Under the pieces are notes generated by a model. That model was given only the letters and a program-made list of their open reading frames with translations. It searched no databases and was not told the origin of the DNA. A stretch of DNA of 64,000 nucleotides from the NCBI GenBank assembly GCA_021234595.1, contig CM037852.1, forward strand, positions 238,176,687 through 238,240,686, given 5' to 3'. The stretch is from Delia radicum (taxonomy: Eukaryota; Arthropoda; Insecta; Diptera; Anthomyiidae). Both the position numbers and the translations under genes were made by a program. Positions 1 through 11,040 of this stretch are shown here, piece after piece; within the stretch, counting starts at the first letter, position 1; each line of letters begins with the position of its first letter.

Positions 1-372
1 ACCCAAAACGAGTCACTAATTGGTGCGGATTTTGGTCCAGAGGCATAATTGGGCCATTTTTCTTCGAAAATCAGCAAGGAGTGGCCGTTACAGTCAATGA
101 CGATCGTTATCGGGCCATGTTGAACGAATTTTTGTTCACAAAAATTTAAGAGGAGGAAATACAGCTGCACACAATCGATAATGTGCTTAAAAATTGGACC
201 AATCGTGTAGGCTACTGCATGGCCAGCCGAGGCAGCCATTTGAATGAAATGATTATCCATTATTAACCGGAAGGATTGTACTTTCAAATAAAAAAAAGAA
301 ATTTGAGAAAATATTCAGTAGTTTTTTTTTTATAGCATTTAAAAAAAAAAAAGTTATTTGGCGGACCCTTTG
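1..372 (+). mobile_element. Tc1/mariner-like transposon, 3' part with internal deletion
   Basis: Two pieces of one transposase lie in the same frame. Bases 1-147 encode a block reading FWCGFWSRGIIGPFFFEN, then VTVNDDRYRAMLNEFLF, as in the DDE core of this Tc1/mariner group. Bases 157-264 encode the C-terminal end, with NVLKNWTNRVGYCMASRGS and a final HY-stop. A TAA at about 148-150 and the loss of roughly 100 codons between the pieces remove the central catalytic region, so this cannot make an active transposase. The 3' terminal repeat follows at about 351-372 (GGCGGACCCTTTG) and is bordered by TA, the usual target of the superfamily. The left end lies outside the window. The same TIR core occurs at 6251-6268 and at both ends of 35150-35555. 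Confidence 0.85.
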
Positions 373-523
373 TAAGAAAAGTTCTCAACCTACCTGTCAC
401 TAGACTACCGCGAATATTGGCCGAGGAGACTATTCGGCGGGGTACTTTTTGGTTCTCCAATTGGGGGTCTTTATGTGAAAAAATCGGTATTACTTTGGAT
501 ATTACCAGAATATTCTCGAAAAT

Positions 524-823
524 TTGAGAATCATAGAATACGAAACATTTATTACTAGTGCCAGAAATAACCGATTTCATTTTCATGATTTGTACCCTAC
601 AGATTATATTCCTCCTTACTTTCTCGATGGAAACTCGCCATATCTTGTTAGCCTAATTATGAAGGCCAGGGGTGGGTTGCTTAGCTTAAACACTCGAGCT
701 TTTTATGGTAATGGAGAAACTACTTGTACGCTTTGTAACTGTAATGAAGAGGAAAACACTCATCATTTTATTGGTAGATGCCCAATATATTCTAGCTACC
801 GTTTAACTTTTTTCATCAATTGA
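524..823 (+). pseudogene. Non-LTR retrotransposon ORF2, C-terminal scrap
   Basis: This short open frame ends in a CCHC-type zinc knuckle, CTLCNCNEEENTHHFIGRCP, the usual C-terminal tail of many insect non-LTR reverse transcriptase proteins. Upstream residues (NSPYLVSLIMKARGGLLSLN) match the region just before that knuckle in the same kind of protein. There is no reverse transcriptase core, so only the last ~100 codons survive. Close relatives occur at 29800-29940 and 58450-58577. The frame may run a little further 5' in degraded form. The clade cannot be told from this piece alone. Confidence 0.7.
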
Positions 824-884
824 TGAAGTTTATGAGGTACTAAATGGCAAAGATTACATGCGTTTATACACAGAAAAAAAAAAA

Positions 885-1103
885 TTGCGCCAAGTACACA
901 TTTTGTTGAATAAAAAAAAATAATCAATTACTTTTTTAATTGATTCAATTAAAAAGTAATCAATATTTTTGTTTATCTAAAGTAATCAGTATTATTTAAA
1001 ATATTGATTACTTTTTAATTGAGTCAATTAAAAAAGTAATTGAGTCAATTAAAAAGTAATTGATTATGTTTTTTTTATTCAACAAAATGTTTACTTGGCG
1101 CAA
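885..1103. repeat. Foldback (palindromic) MITE-like element
   Basis: The first ~65 bases (TTGCGCCAAGTACACATTTT onward) are the near-exact reverse complement of the last ~65, ending in ACTTGGCGCAA. The centre is made of repeated AATTGA/TCAATT and AAAAAGTAAT blocks. It would form a long hairpin. Weaker complementarity (ACACA-A-rich against T-rich-TGTGT) continues just outside both ends. No coding capacity is seen. Confidence 0.8.
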
Positions 1104-2140
1104 TTTAAGAAATATTTTTTTGTGTGTACAAATATTTGGTAATATGTTTTAAATATAGAAAACTTATAATATCTGAATTCATCTAAAAAAAATTAAATCT
1201 ATTTACATCCTTTAATATTTTATATACTACCTAAATTCATTTTGTGATATTTTAATACTTTTTCATATACATCTATAGTAAAATAATTAATATATAATAT
1301 AATTATATAATTTTATTTATAGATATATGCTAATCAGACACACAACATAAAATGTTATGTCTTCAAATGATTTAATCAAAGCAACTTCCTTGTGATATTT
1401 ATATAAATTGTAATTGCATATTTTTATAATAAATCAGTATTCATTCGTTCATTGATTCATCAGAACTTTTATTTAATGTAAATAGATTTATCCTTTCAAA
1501 TTACAAATATGCTCTTGCTTACTTTTGGTTGCCCTGGTTATTATTTATTTTATATAACACATTATTGTAATAGAATTAACAAACCTTGATATATTTTTGG
1601 AATATTTGAGTGGGTTGTACATAACCAATTTGAAGATAGTATTATTAAATAAAATATTCTGATTCGTTGGTTTTGAAAGTAGTATTCAATTTGTATTATT
1701 GTCCTTAGAGTAATATTACATTTTTATATATTTTTTTCAGTTTTTCAAGGAACAATGAATCAAATGTGCTTTATGTAACTGTATCTGATGAATGGCAAAT
1801 ATATAGAATGTCTAACTCTTAAATATCGTACTTGATGTGCTTCAATTTCGCTTCAGTTAAAAACGGAAATGAAATTACAAAGGAAACACTATACGGTATG
1901 AAACGTATGCTGTATGCAAGTTACTGATATGATTACACTGCACAACAAAAATTCTACTTTTGTCTGATGAATGAATTTTATCACATGATGTTTACTAATT
2001 TAATGTCACTGATTTTAAATAAACCCTAATTATTTTTTTTAACAGCTGCTGCTTATAAGATATAGCTCTCACTAAAAATGAACTGTGTTACAATTGCTGA
2101 TAATTAAAAAAAATTAAAGTTTTCTTAATATAATTTAACA
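1104..2140. other. AT-rich DNA without recognisable features
   Basis: About 1 kb of AT-rich sequence with stop codons in all frames. I see no ORF, terminal repeat or RNA-like motif that I can support. Confidence 0.5.
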
Positions 2141-2818
2141 TGGCACCGTCAAGACGAGTTTATGTGAATGCTCCGAACCACTTTTGTTTCATTTGTAGAA
2201 AGTATATCGCTTATTTACTTCAAGACTGTCATAAGTCAAAAAATGCGATTTTTGAGTTAATGTTGCTTTATATTGGTTAGAAATATCATATTAATATCAT
2301 GTGTACTTTTCGACATAGAGGATAATATATTTTATTTTTTCCTAAAATTATGGGCAAAGTGTATATACTTCATAGAGAAACTGTGCTACTCATGGGTTCC
2401 TCGATAATTAGCGAATTCGCATACAACTCTCACTAAGACAAAAAATACATTAAAACCCACTATTTATAAAAAAAGTGATTAAATAAATAGAGAAAGGGTC
2501 GAGCGAGGCAGATATGGATTTAAAACTTTCAACTCGTTTTTGCAAAATCGTGTTTTTAAAGTTATCTCCGTCTTGCAGTAAATGAGCGATATGTTAAAAA
2601 ATATCGCTTAAATGGGCCAGAGTTCGTAAATGAGGCTTACAAAAATTACTTGGTCACCCGCTTCAATTGAAAGGTAAGAATTGGATTACGCAAATTGATG
2701 CAAAAGGTGTGTTGTGTTTCTACGTTTGTGGACAAATAAGAAAAGAAATAGATTAGGTACGAAACCGCAATGATCTGGAATGAACCCGTGAACCACCACG
2801 ACAACTGTTATTTTTGTT
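2141..2818 (+). pseudogene. Relic of a repeat-associated arthropod gene family (WxEPxNH...CYFC motif)
   Basis: A start codon at about 2141 opens MAPSRRVYVNAPNHFCFICR, a short CxxC-containing peptide of 46 codons. Further along, in other frames, are VNEAYKNYL (about 2620), LRLWTNKKRNRLG (about 2720) and MIWNEPVNHHDNCYFCLINI (about 2770-2830). From memory, this order (CxxC start, AYxxYF, LRxWTNxKR, then WxEPxNHxxxCYFC) fits an uncharacterised protein family that is common in arthropod genomes and often multicopy. Its function is not known to me. Here it is broken by stops, frameshifts and a ~340-bp interruption, so it is dead. The assignment rests on motif memory and should be checked by protein search. 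Confidence 0.45.
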
Positions 2819-3688
2819 TGATCAACATAACTGATGTACCAGAGGAGTTTCTAAAAATAGAACTGTTGTGTTGTTGGAGTTGTACTTCTGAGATTATGTA
2901 TGCAAGAACAAAAATACCGTGTATTGAATAAAACTAGTTTTTTAATCACAACAAAACTCGACATGACGATAGATCAGTGGGCTAAAGCGCTCTGTCTAAC
3001 GTGTAGTGCGAGTGCATGTGGCATTAGAAATCAGTTTATCTAAACCACGGTCAGTGATTGCACAGAAAATTTCATATAAACGCAATCGAACAATAAAAAC
3101 ATAACAAATATTACATTATTCAAAAAAAACAGGGTCACTGACGAAGGTTCAATACCAGAAACTGCGCAGTCTGATTCAGAAAATTGAAAATTTACAATGT
3201 AGTTATGATTTTTAGAAAATACACTCATTCTTCTCTACCACGCCCTTTCACACATAACCGTTACTTTTTAATTATTTTAAAAGTAAAGCTTGACTGTTTT
3301 TTTTACATATGTTCAAAGATTTATTTGGTACCAACAAACTTACATATGTTAATATTTTTCAGTCATGCCTAAAAGAATATGAATTAAGGAATTTTTTAAC
3401 GCCATTATTATGGTTGCTATTACGCTTAACAAAGCAGAAACACATATTTAAAAATAAAATGATCTGATATGTTGATTGATAAATGTTATAGACCGTCTAT
3501 TCTTGCCTTGATAAATAAGATTGAAATCTAATTAGCTTATTTAATTTTTAATTTATTTTTCTTTTAAAATAAAATTTTTCAATAAACTGTGTCACAATTA
3601 TTCCTTAAAGCAAATCAATTTCATATCCAGTAGAGAGTAAGTACTACTTTTTTGTATACTAGAAAACAAACATGTCGCTATTATTATA
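2819..3688. other. AT-rich DNA without recognisable features
   Basis: Only small chance ORFs (about 60 codons, with no recognisable motifs) are present. A short dyad and T-runs occur, but nothing I would name. Confidence 0.5.
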
Positions 3689-3943
3689 TACACTGAGAGA
3701 CTTCTCTGCATGATGTTAATGAATTTTTGTATATAAGCCGTGCTGTTCCACTGGAGATTGTCCATTAAATATTTTCATTATAATGTTTTTTACTGCAACT
3801 TTTCATAAAATTTTATGAATAATATAATTCTGTTAAATAAAATTTCCATTTACTCAATAAAGAAGATTTAAGAAATTTTTCGTTCAGTACATTAAAAAAA
3901 GATTCATTAGTTCACTGAATTTTGTTACGTCTTTCTCTGTGTA
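3689..3943 (+). mobile_element. MITE, ACACAGAG-end family, copy 1
   Basis: It starts at ACTGAGAGACTTCTCTGCAT and ends at TTCTCTGTGT, so the ends are inverted repeats of the CTCTCTGTGT type. The internal order (CTGCATGAT, TAATGAATTTTTG, CACTGGA, CATTAAAT, TTTTCATTA) matches the copies at 54786-55090 and, inverted, 19191-19441 and 60966-61271. It is non-coding, so non-autonomous. Confidence 0.7.
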
Positions 3944-4519
3944 GAAAGATTCCAAAAATGGGTAACATTCGTGACTGAAACAGATGCAGTATTTATTTTC
4001 CATTTCAATCATTCAAGAAAATTATTCAAATTTGATAGCGGGTAATGTCGAAGAATATTAAACATAATCCGACTAGGAAGTGAGATCGAATAATTACCGA
4101 CTCAGATTATCACTTATAACTTCTTTTTTATGTTTCAAAGTGTCAGAACAATCAAATTATATTGAGATTATTTTTAAATTATTGAACAAGTTTTCAATAC
4201 TGTCACTTTATTTTAAATGATCTGTTCCTATTAATTAGCGCACTACAGATGCAAGAAAAAAACTATATAGCTCTATGTTCAAATTCCATTTGTAAGAGCA
4301 GTAACGAGCAGATCGCTTTCATATTTTGCACATATGATCTAACAACCATCTTAAAGGTAATTTGAGCAGAGAAAGTGTCAGTGTCGTACACAAAAGCAGT
4401 TGTGAGTGAAAATGAATGTCGGGTTTTTTTTTTTAGATCTTATTGCTTAGGTACTACATATTACCTTCTATGGTTGTAATAAAGATAATGCATTTTTGAA
4501 GTTAACACATTTAGAGAAC
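3944..4519. other. AT-rich DNA without recognisable features
   Basis: No coding frame, terminal repeat or RNA signature was recognised. Confidence 0.5.
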
Positions 4520-4533
4520 AAAACAACCCAATA

Positions 4534-5400
4534 GATTAGATTAGATCAGAAGGCACTATGCACCGCGACCAATGTATGTTTTTTGTGCTGCCTAAAGTTA
4601 CCTACAGATTCAAGCTACCTATAAAGCCAATTATCCTATTAGGCAAAATGTTCGCGATGTCGGAAGGCAAAATGAAGCGATCACCTAGAAAGCTAAGTCT
4701 CCTATCACAAAGCCTGGGACATTCGCAGAGAACATGCTCCGAGGTCTCAGACACCATCTCACAAAACCTGCACATATCCGTGTCCGATTGACCCTTCCTG
4801 TGCAGATGGTATCTGAGATTACCGTGTCCAGTTAAATACGACGCCAGGGTCCTCAAACCCGCCCTTTCAAGCGACAAGAGTCGCCTCGACCCCCTACTGG
4901 AAAAAGAGATCAATCTCTTAGCCTGGCGCTGACCAGGAGAGTTTTCCCAGTAACCAGAGAAATCAGACTCTCTCCATGCCCTGATCTTTTTCCTAACATA
5001 CCCCGCAGGTATTCCACAGAATGGTTCAGGACCAATAAAGGGCCTTCGGGCCCCGCGGTTGGCAAGACAATCTGCCCTTTCGTTGCCCTCATGCCCCTCA
5101 TGACCAGGAATCCACCCCAAGGTTAGTGAGTTGCACCTACCGAGCCTATTGAGAGTCTGAATGCATTCCATGGCCAACCCAGACGACACCTTATAAGCCA
5201 TTGATACCCTAAGTCCAGCCTGACTGTCAGAAAGAATGTAGATGCGAGATCTGAGCGTTCCCCTTCGCAGGCATTCCCCTGCACATACACAGATGGCCCA
5301 AATCTCCGCCTGAAAAATGGACGGATATTTTCCCATAGGTAAAGCACGCTGGAAGCCTGGTCCAAAGACGCCCGCACCCGTGTTCCCATTCGACTAAAAA
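4534..5400 (-). mobile_element. 5'-truncated R1-clade non-LTR retrotransposon
   Basis: The insert lies between two copies of AAAACAACCCAATA (4520-4533 and 5401-5414), a 14-bp target-site duplication. On the minus strand it begins inside the RNase H domain and runs through the C-terminal zinc knuckle and a short 3' UTR to a tail of repeated TAATC units (seen on the plus strand as GATTAGATTAG). The 5' truncation, tail and target duplication are what target-primed reverse transcription leaves. The only coding content is the frame at 4602-5336 and a few codons upstream. Confidence 0.85.
4602..5336 (-). pseudogene. RNase H and C-terminal zinc knuckle of R1-clade ORF2
   Basis: The 244-codon frame reads as the C-terminal part of an R1-clade ORF2. 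YPSIFQAEIWAI holds the RNase H glutamate (about residue 11). YILSDSQAGLRVSM holds the second acidic residue (SDSQ, about residues 36-39). WIPGHEGHEGNERADCLA (about residues 75-92) holds the GH and final aspartate. The knuckle CRFCEMVSETSEHVLCECP lies at about residues 188-206. The first RNase H strand (normally TDGS) is cut off at the 5' truncation; only NGNTGAGVFGPG survives upstream in the same frame, before the start codon. The apparent start is therefore arbitrary. No stops interrupt it, which suggests a fairly recent insertion. Confidence 0.85.
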
Positions 5401-5435
5401 AAAACAACCCAATAAAAAACGCTGCTTATATGCAA

Positions 5436-5482
5436 GCAGGTTTGTAAGGGAGTAAGCCAAAAAGAATCCCTTACAAACCTGC
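5436..5482. repeat. 15-bp perfect hairpin
   Basis: GCAGGTTTGTAAGGG (5436-5450) and its exact reverse complement CCCTTACAAACCTGC (5468-5482) flank a 17-nt loop. The outer bases (ATATGC-like on both sides) extend the pairing loosely. It sits just outside the R1-clade insertion. Its function is unknown. Confidence 0.7.
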
Positions 5483-5484
5483 AT

Positions 5485-6020
5485 ATGCTATGATTTTTAT
5501 ATGGCGAATTCTCACTTGGAAGCATTACTTTTAGGCAATAATAGCGCTGATTTTAGCACTTAAAGCTGTGATTTCATGGCTTGCAGTAAAATCATATTTC
5601 ATGTCTATATTGTTACTAATAAAAGTAATAATATGAATATACATAATTTATTTTACATAAAAGTTTACAAACATTACTTTTTTGTTATTAAAATTGTTGA
5701 CATATAATAAATCATTTTATTTTTTTTTACCGCTCCACGTGCTAGCTATTCAGAAACAGTTAAATGACTAATTATTTTTTATTACATACTCGAAAACAAC
5801 AAACACAATCGGAAATCACTCGGAAAAATCGGTACAGATCGCTTATAATACACGATATGAAACTTTTTGTATTATAACCAGCTTCCTTATAAGGGATTAG
5901 GGCAAGCTGCTTACAACATGCATCCTTGCTAGGGAAAACAGTAAGCTAAAAATTTTGTTTGTTTATTTTTATACTAAAATTAATCGTTTCTTTTGCTGTC
6001 TCTCAGTATTATGTAATAGC
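5485..6020. other. AT-rich DNA without recognisable features
   Basis: No gene or element is supported here. The stretch ends where the minus-strand mariner fragment begins. Confidence 0.45.
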
Positions 6021-6029
6021 AAGCACTTA

Positions 6030-6268
6030 CATCAGCGCATTTGTTTTTTCCTGGTTCTAAAAACACGAAATGTTTTTGGCTTTTCACGCTTTGGCTTATC
6101 GATGAGGATGCCAGTTTCTTTCACTTTTTCCACAAGATAACGAACATACGGACCATATTCGTTCAGCGGAAGGACAAACTAATTATCTGTCAAATCAGAC
6201 ATGAGCTAAGTGTTACCATTCACGAAATAAGCACTAGTTGAAAAAAAAAGTTGGATGGCGGACCTTTA
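6030..6268 (-). mobile_element. Tc1/mariner-like transposon, 5' end fragment
   Basis: Read on the minus strand, the fragment starts with the terminal repeat (AGGTCCGCCATC, 6251-6268) and continues into the N-terminal transposase region, with NEYGPYVRYLVEKVKETGIL and IDKPKREK-like residues. It matches the first ~210 bases of the deleted element at 35150-35555 in order and spacing. It then loses similarity at about 6030. Only the 5' end survives, so it is inert. Confidence 0.75.
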
Positions 6269-7684
6269 AAATAGATATTCCACATTACCCGAACTTACTT
6301 TAAATGTTTTGTTATACTTCTTCTTCTCTGCTTTTGTGTATTCTTTTGTGATGTTAAATAATTTGATAGGTTTAACCGATAATTCTTCACGAATGTATCG
6401 AATCTTGAGTGGTGTGTAATTCGCTTACAAAGTCAATCGCGTTTAGTCAAATCGAAATGATTGTAGTGAACCTTTTTTTTTAATTTTTAGTTTAATCGTC
6501 CTTTTTCTATGATTATATATTGTATTCGACTATTTTGATTTTTGCTTTCAAGGTCATGTATTTTCCTAAATGTAAATAAAATATTAATTTAGGTTATTTT
6601 TTCATCCAACATTTCTCTGGGATTTTTTTTTTTTTTGTTTTATTAAATATCTTGTTTTCAATATTACTAGCACTTTTCAAAGTAATCAATTTTCAAGTGT
6701 GGATAACTTATTTACTTTAAGAGATAACCCACATGCGTAAGCATATTTTGGCCATTGCAAACAGATTACAGAAATGTTTCAGTTTAAAAATCGTTTGATG
6801 AATGGTAAATTGGCAAGCTCTCAAAATTTTTGAATACTCTTGGTGTCTTAATTCCAATGGTCAGCTTGTGAAGGATCTACTAGACTTTTCTTGGACTTTA
6901 TATAACATTGATAATAGCTGTGTAAAGTCTCATGGCAATCCGATCAGCCAATAAGATATTCACTATTATTTCCAAAATATTTGTGAAACACCCTACTGTG
7001 CGGTGGCCCGTTTGTCTTCTTCTGTGTGGGTACTTTTAGCTTAAGGTTTTTCATTTAGTTCTAAATTAGTTTTTTAAAACAATTTTGGGACCATAGTACA
7101 CTATATAATTTAAATAAATATTAAGTAATATTGAAAAACAATAGAAATTATGACTCTTAAAAACTCTTAAATATGATAATTTTCAGAGCGCTCATATTTC
7201 TGACTCGTAAATTAAACATAATTGACTTATGAGGCTATTTGAACATTTTTTAAAATTTTCTCATCTCTTTTAAATGACTCAGAAGTTATAATCGTAAAGA
7301 GCTCAGAAATTCAAAAATTTTCAAAAAATGCTCATATTTAAGAGTCTTCTATGAGTCATAAAAGAGTGCTCATAAAGAGGCTTTATTGGCAAATAAAAGC
7401 ACCCTAATATAGCAATGATTGCAGATGGTTTGAAGGCTCCTTTATGCATCTGACTCTAAGTGTACACTGGGCAAATATAAAGCATTATTTATTAATTCGG
7501 AATTAATATATTTAATAAATTGCGTAGTTATTAATTCATTAATTTTTTTTTCAAATATTTCCTTTCATTCTGTTGTTTTCAATGACATGAAAAGATTATT
7601 TTTTTCTTGTTTAAATTATTAAGGTTAAATAAAAAAATATATAAAAAAAAATAATTTAGCTGAGCTTCACAAATACAAATATAT
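6269..7684. other. AT-rich DNA without recognisable features
   Basis: About 1.4 kb with no supported gene. Repeated CTCATAT/GACTC-type words near 7150-7390 give it a low-complexity look, but no clear tandem unit. Confidence 0.45.
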
Positions 7685-8344
7685 AGGGGAATGTGGGGTA
7701 ATTTGTAACTTGTGATAATTTGGGACTTTGCATTCTCCCATACCAATGAATTTTCAGAATTTCTAACTATTGTGGCTTGTTCCTTAGTAAATTATTATCA
7801 CTTTGTGCAGTCTATATTTTAGGAGTCTTATTTTTTATTACTTTTATGTAGCAAATAAAAAAATCATACAAAATAGTTTCCATTAAAGTTCTTGTTTTTT
7901 GTTTTAAACATTTTCTTTGACATGTTTAATGAAGTAAATACAAAAAATTATAAAAAATGACGTATTGATATTCGCCAATATTTAAACGTTGCAAAAATTA
8001 AGGCATTTTTTGTGACTTTGATCATAATGGGGTAACTTAGGAAGTGTGGGTTTTTGGGGATTTTCTGTTCGTATAGTTGTCTGTTGAAAGCCTGATAGAT
8101 CTTTAACGAAAAACAGAAACGATTATAAAACTATCACTTACTGTTTGCAATTTTTTCAATTTAGTGTGCCTTGCAATTTATTTTCAATTAAGTGTGCGTT
8201 GCAATTTATTTTAATGCGGTAAATAAAAAATTGTGGAAAATTATTAGTTTCCAAAATTTGACGAAAGGCAAAGGTAATGCACTTATAACATAATATTTTT
8301 GTGAAAAAATTATATTCTACTAATAATTTTATTTAAAGATTACG

Positions 8345-10110
8345 ATGTCTTCTTCTAATAACAATAACGTGCCCCTATCATGTGAAAGCGGAAACATTGA
8401 CGATTATGAATTTCAATCAGACCATGGAGTTATAAGCCTGGTTCCTTATGGATTTCACAGCGATTCCGATAATTCAGATAATTTACCCACTAAGTCGAAT
8501 GAACGCAACAAGAGAGTTCAAGTGCAAAATTCTGGTTGGTTTGCGTCTAAAAATAAAAAGTGCAGAGAAAGTGGTCAACGTTATTTTGGAAAGCAAAAAG
8601 AGTGTTCTGGTTGGAATTATAAAAAGATAAAAGAGTCCCGGAAAATTAAAGAAAGATGCTGTTGCAAAGAAAATGGAGCCATGAAATGTTCAGAGATCAA
8701 TGACGACAACAGAAAGAAAATATTTTCCGAATTTTGGCAATTAGAATGGAATCAAAAAAAAAATGTATGTAAATAGTTTGGTTGACGCATATCAAATTAC
8801 TAGACCACGAAACAGAAAAGACTACAGGAAATCCAAAAGATGCCTAACATATAAATATAATCTTAGATTTCAATGCAAAAATATTAGAGTGTGCAAAAAG
8901 TTCTTCTTAAATACGTTGGATATTGGAGAAAAAACAGTGCTTAATTGGATCAAGAAGACCATAGTTTCAAAACCAATTTCAAAAACTACTGCTCAAAATA
9001 AACTAACTGATAAAAAGCAATGTCTTCATGAATTTTTTGATGCGCTAACTTTAATAAAGTCATATTACTGCCGCGCTGTTACGCAAAAAAAATACCTTTT
9101 ACCAGAATTGCGATCAAAAAAAGAACTTTACGACTTTTACGTGAATAACTGGTGAAAAAACAAAACGTACAGCCACTTTCAATAACAGTGTTTAATAAAA
9201 TATTTCATCAACGAAATTGTGGATTATTCGCGCCTAAAAAAGACCAATGCGAAATATGTGCTCGTTATTCAGTCGGTGACCTGTCTTACACAGTAAGACA
9301 CACTCCACCAAGAGAAAAAAGAAGAGGCTAGAACAGAGAAGCAAAAAGATAAAAACGAAGAAACACATGTCTTTACCGTGTATCTTCAAGCAGTCTAAAT
9401 GGCTCCAAAGTCTAATGTCAGCAGTTTATACTACCGCGCAAAGTTGCAAGTTCATAATTTGGTATTTTTTAATCTTAAAACCCAAAAAGCTTATTTTTTC
9501 ATCTGGAATGAAGCTGAAGGTGGTGTAAATGCCGAAGAATTCGCTAGTATATGGGTTTACTTTATTGAAAAAATAAAAACCCTGTTAAAATAATTTTTTA
9601 TAGTGATGTTTGTAATTATCAAAATCGGAACACTGTCATGAGTAATGCCTTACTAAATGTAGCTGTCAAGCGTAATATTGTCATTGAGCAAAAGATTCTA
9701 GAAGTTGGCCACACACAAATGGAAGCAGACAGTGTTCATTCCACAATTGAACGTGCCATAAAAAAAGAAATATAGATGTCCCCAGTGAGTACATTGAAAT
9801 AGTTAAAGGAGCACGAAAAAATCCTGAACCATACGACGTTATGTATTTGGAACACTCATTTTTTAAAAAATTTTGTGATGTTCAATATTACAAAAATATT
9901 CGCCCTGGCCAAGGTAAAGGCGATTATAAAGTGACAGATATTCGTGGCATCCAATATATCCCAAATGGTCAAATAAATTATAAAATAAGATATCCAAACA
10001 AGTGGCAAAATCTCCCTCAAAAACTAAATAAAAATATATTGGCAATGGATTGGTCCAACTTGCAACAACTTCACCAGAATAGAAGAAAAATAACAAACAG
10101 AAAATATTAA
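8345..10110 (+). pseudogene. DDE transposase relic, insect family of unassigned superfamily
   Basis: The gene is spread over several frames. The first frame (8345-8776) has a basic, Cys-rich segment ending CCCKENGAMKCSEINDDNRKK. The second (8763-9155) has RFQCKNIRVCKKFFLNTLDI, then ESYYCR-like and KKYLLPELRSKKELYDFYV. After a gap comes YLQAV-stop-MAPK at about 9380, where the family, as I remember it, has an acidic DLQAVK. Then LQVHNLVFFNL, YSDVCNYQNRN (about 9600-9633), and HTQMEADSVHSTIER (about 9706-9760), which look like the remaining D and D/E blocks. The last piece (9841-10110) holds SFFKKF, RPGQGKGDYKVTDIRGIQYI and LPQKL. At least four frameshifts, a stop after QAV and a changed first acidic residue make it non-functional. 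Confidence 0.65.
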
Positions 10111-10398
10111 GATTTGCAATTTTTAAAGTCAACTTTAAAAAAGAATCACCATAAATTTTATGACGATTTACCTCATGAATAATTTTATATCTTCCTATTT
10201 ACCTTAATAAGTGTTCTGATCTTGAATTTGTAGAATTTTTCTTTTTTGTACTTTGTAATTTGTTAAATAGCAATGAAATAAGACTGTGTAATTAATGTTT
10301 ATGTTAGTTATTATTTGTTTACTATTTTAAAAACAATGAAAAATTGTATTATTTGTATTAATATATTTTATTAAAACAATATAAAAAAACACACACAC

Positions 10399-10462
10399 AG
10401 AAAAAGTCGTACGTCCACAAAAAAGTTCACAATTGAAAACAGAAAAAGTCGTAAGTCCACAA
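10399..10462. repeat. Two-copy short direct repeat
   Basis: The unit CAGAAAAAGTCGTA, then C or A, then GTCCACAAAAA occurs at about 10399 and again at about 10440. A partial inverted match (GGACTTACGACC) lies near 10622-10635. It is inside the decayed DDE transposon. Confidence 0.6.
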
Positions 10463-11040
10463 AAATTGCTGTAGTTGCTCGAGAAATTATTTTTTTCATA
10501 TATTTTCTGCTTCAATTAAAGAGCAAGAACAATAAACACGTAACTGTATTTAAAGATTTCAATAATCTTTAAAGGAAAGAAACTGAAAAGTTTTTTGTCT
10601 GTCCTGTAAAATTTAAAAAAATGGACTTACGACCTTTGCACGTTTAGCTAACGATACGTTACTTCACTCACTAGTTTTGGGTGTAACGAATTTCCGAGAA
10701 ATACTGAAACCACTGCACAAGCCAAACTTACGAATAAAATATATTTCTTAAAATGCTAACGTATGTCTAGACTGTTGACTAAAACAAACAATTTTATTTC
10801 ATTAATTCTTTTTGCACCGTTCGCTATTAATTTTATTCTTTAATAAACTTTTATAACCGAAAAAGCTATAAAGGGAAGAACCAATAAATTTACCTATCAA
10901 AAAGTGTGTTTCAATCAAAAATAAATTAACTTATACAATAAAGCAATTAGGGAATTAGGGAATTAACAAAAATAGAAGTGGGTGCTTTTTTGCAGCTAAA
11001 AAAAAAAACCAACTAGTCCCAAACTACGCTATCTTCCCCT

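Larger units (their letters stand above)
7685..11040 (+). mobile_element. Decayed DDE transposon with matching terminal repeats
   Basis: The left end reads AGGGGAATGTGGGGTAATTT. The right end, read on the opposite strand, is AGGGGAAGATAGCGTAGTTT followed by GGGACT; a GGGACT also follows a little inside the left end. These imperfect inverted ends enclose about 3.36 kb with the transposase relic in the middle. I could not settle the target-site duplication: the flanks are AT-only and no exact match stands out. The superfamily is not assigned. Related end motifs reappear at 19606-19626 and 20991-21007. Confidence 0.6.

Noticed and set aside
284..586. 100-codon minus-strand ORF at the window start
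   Set aside because: It runs across the mariner TIR and the non-LTR scrap on the opposite strand, is low-complexity at its end, and has no family motif.
1780..1970. CTGATGAATGG words as hammerhead cores
   Set aside because: No GAAA box or pairing stems at the right spacing.
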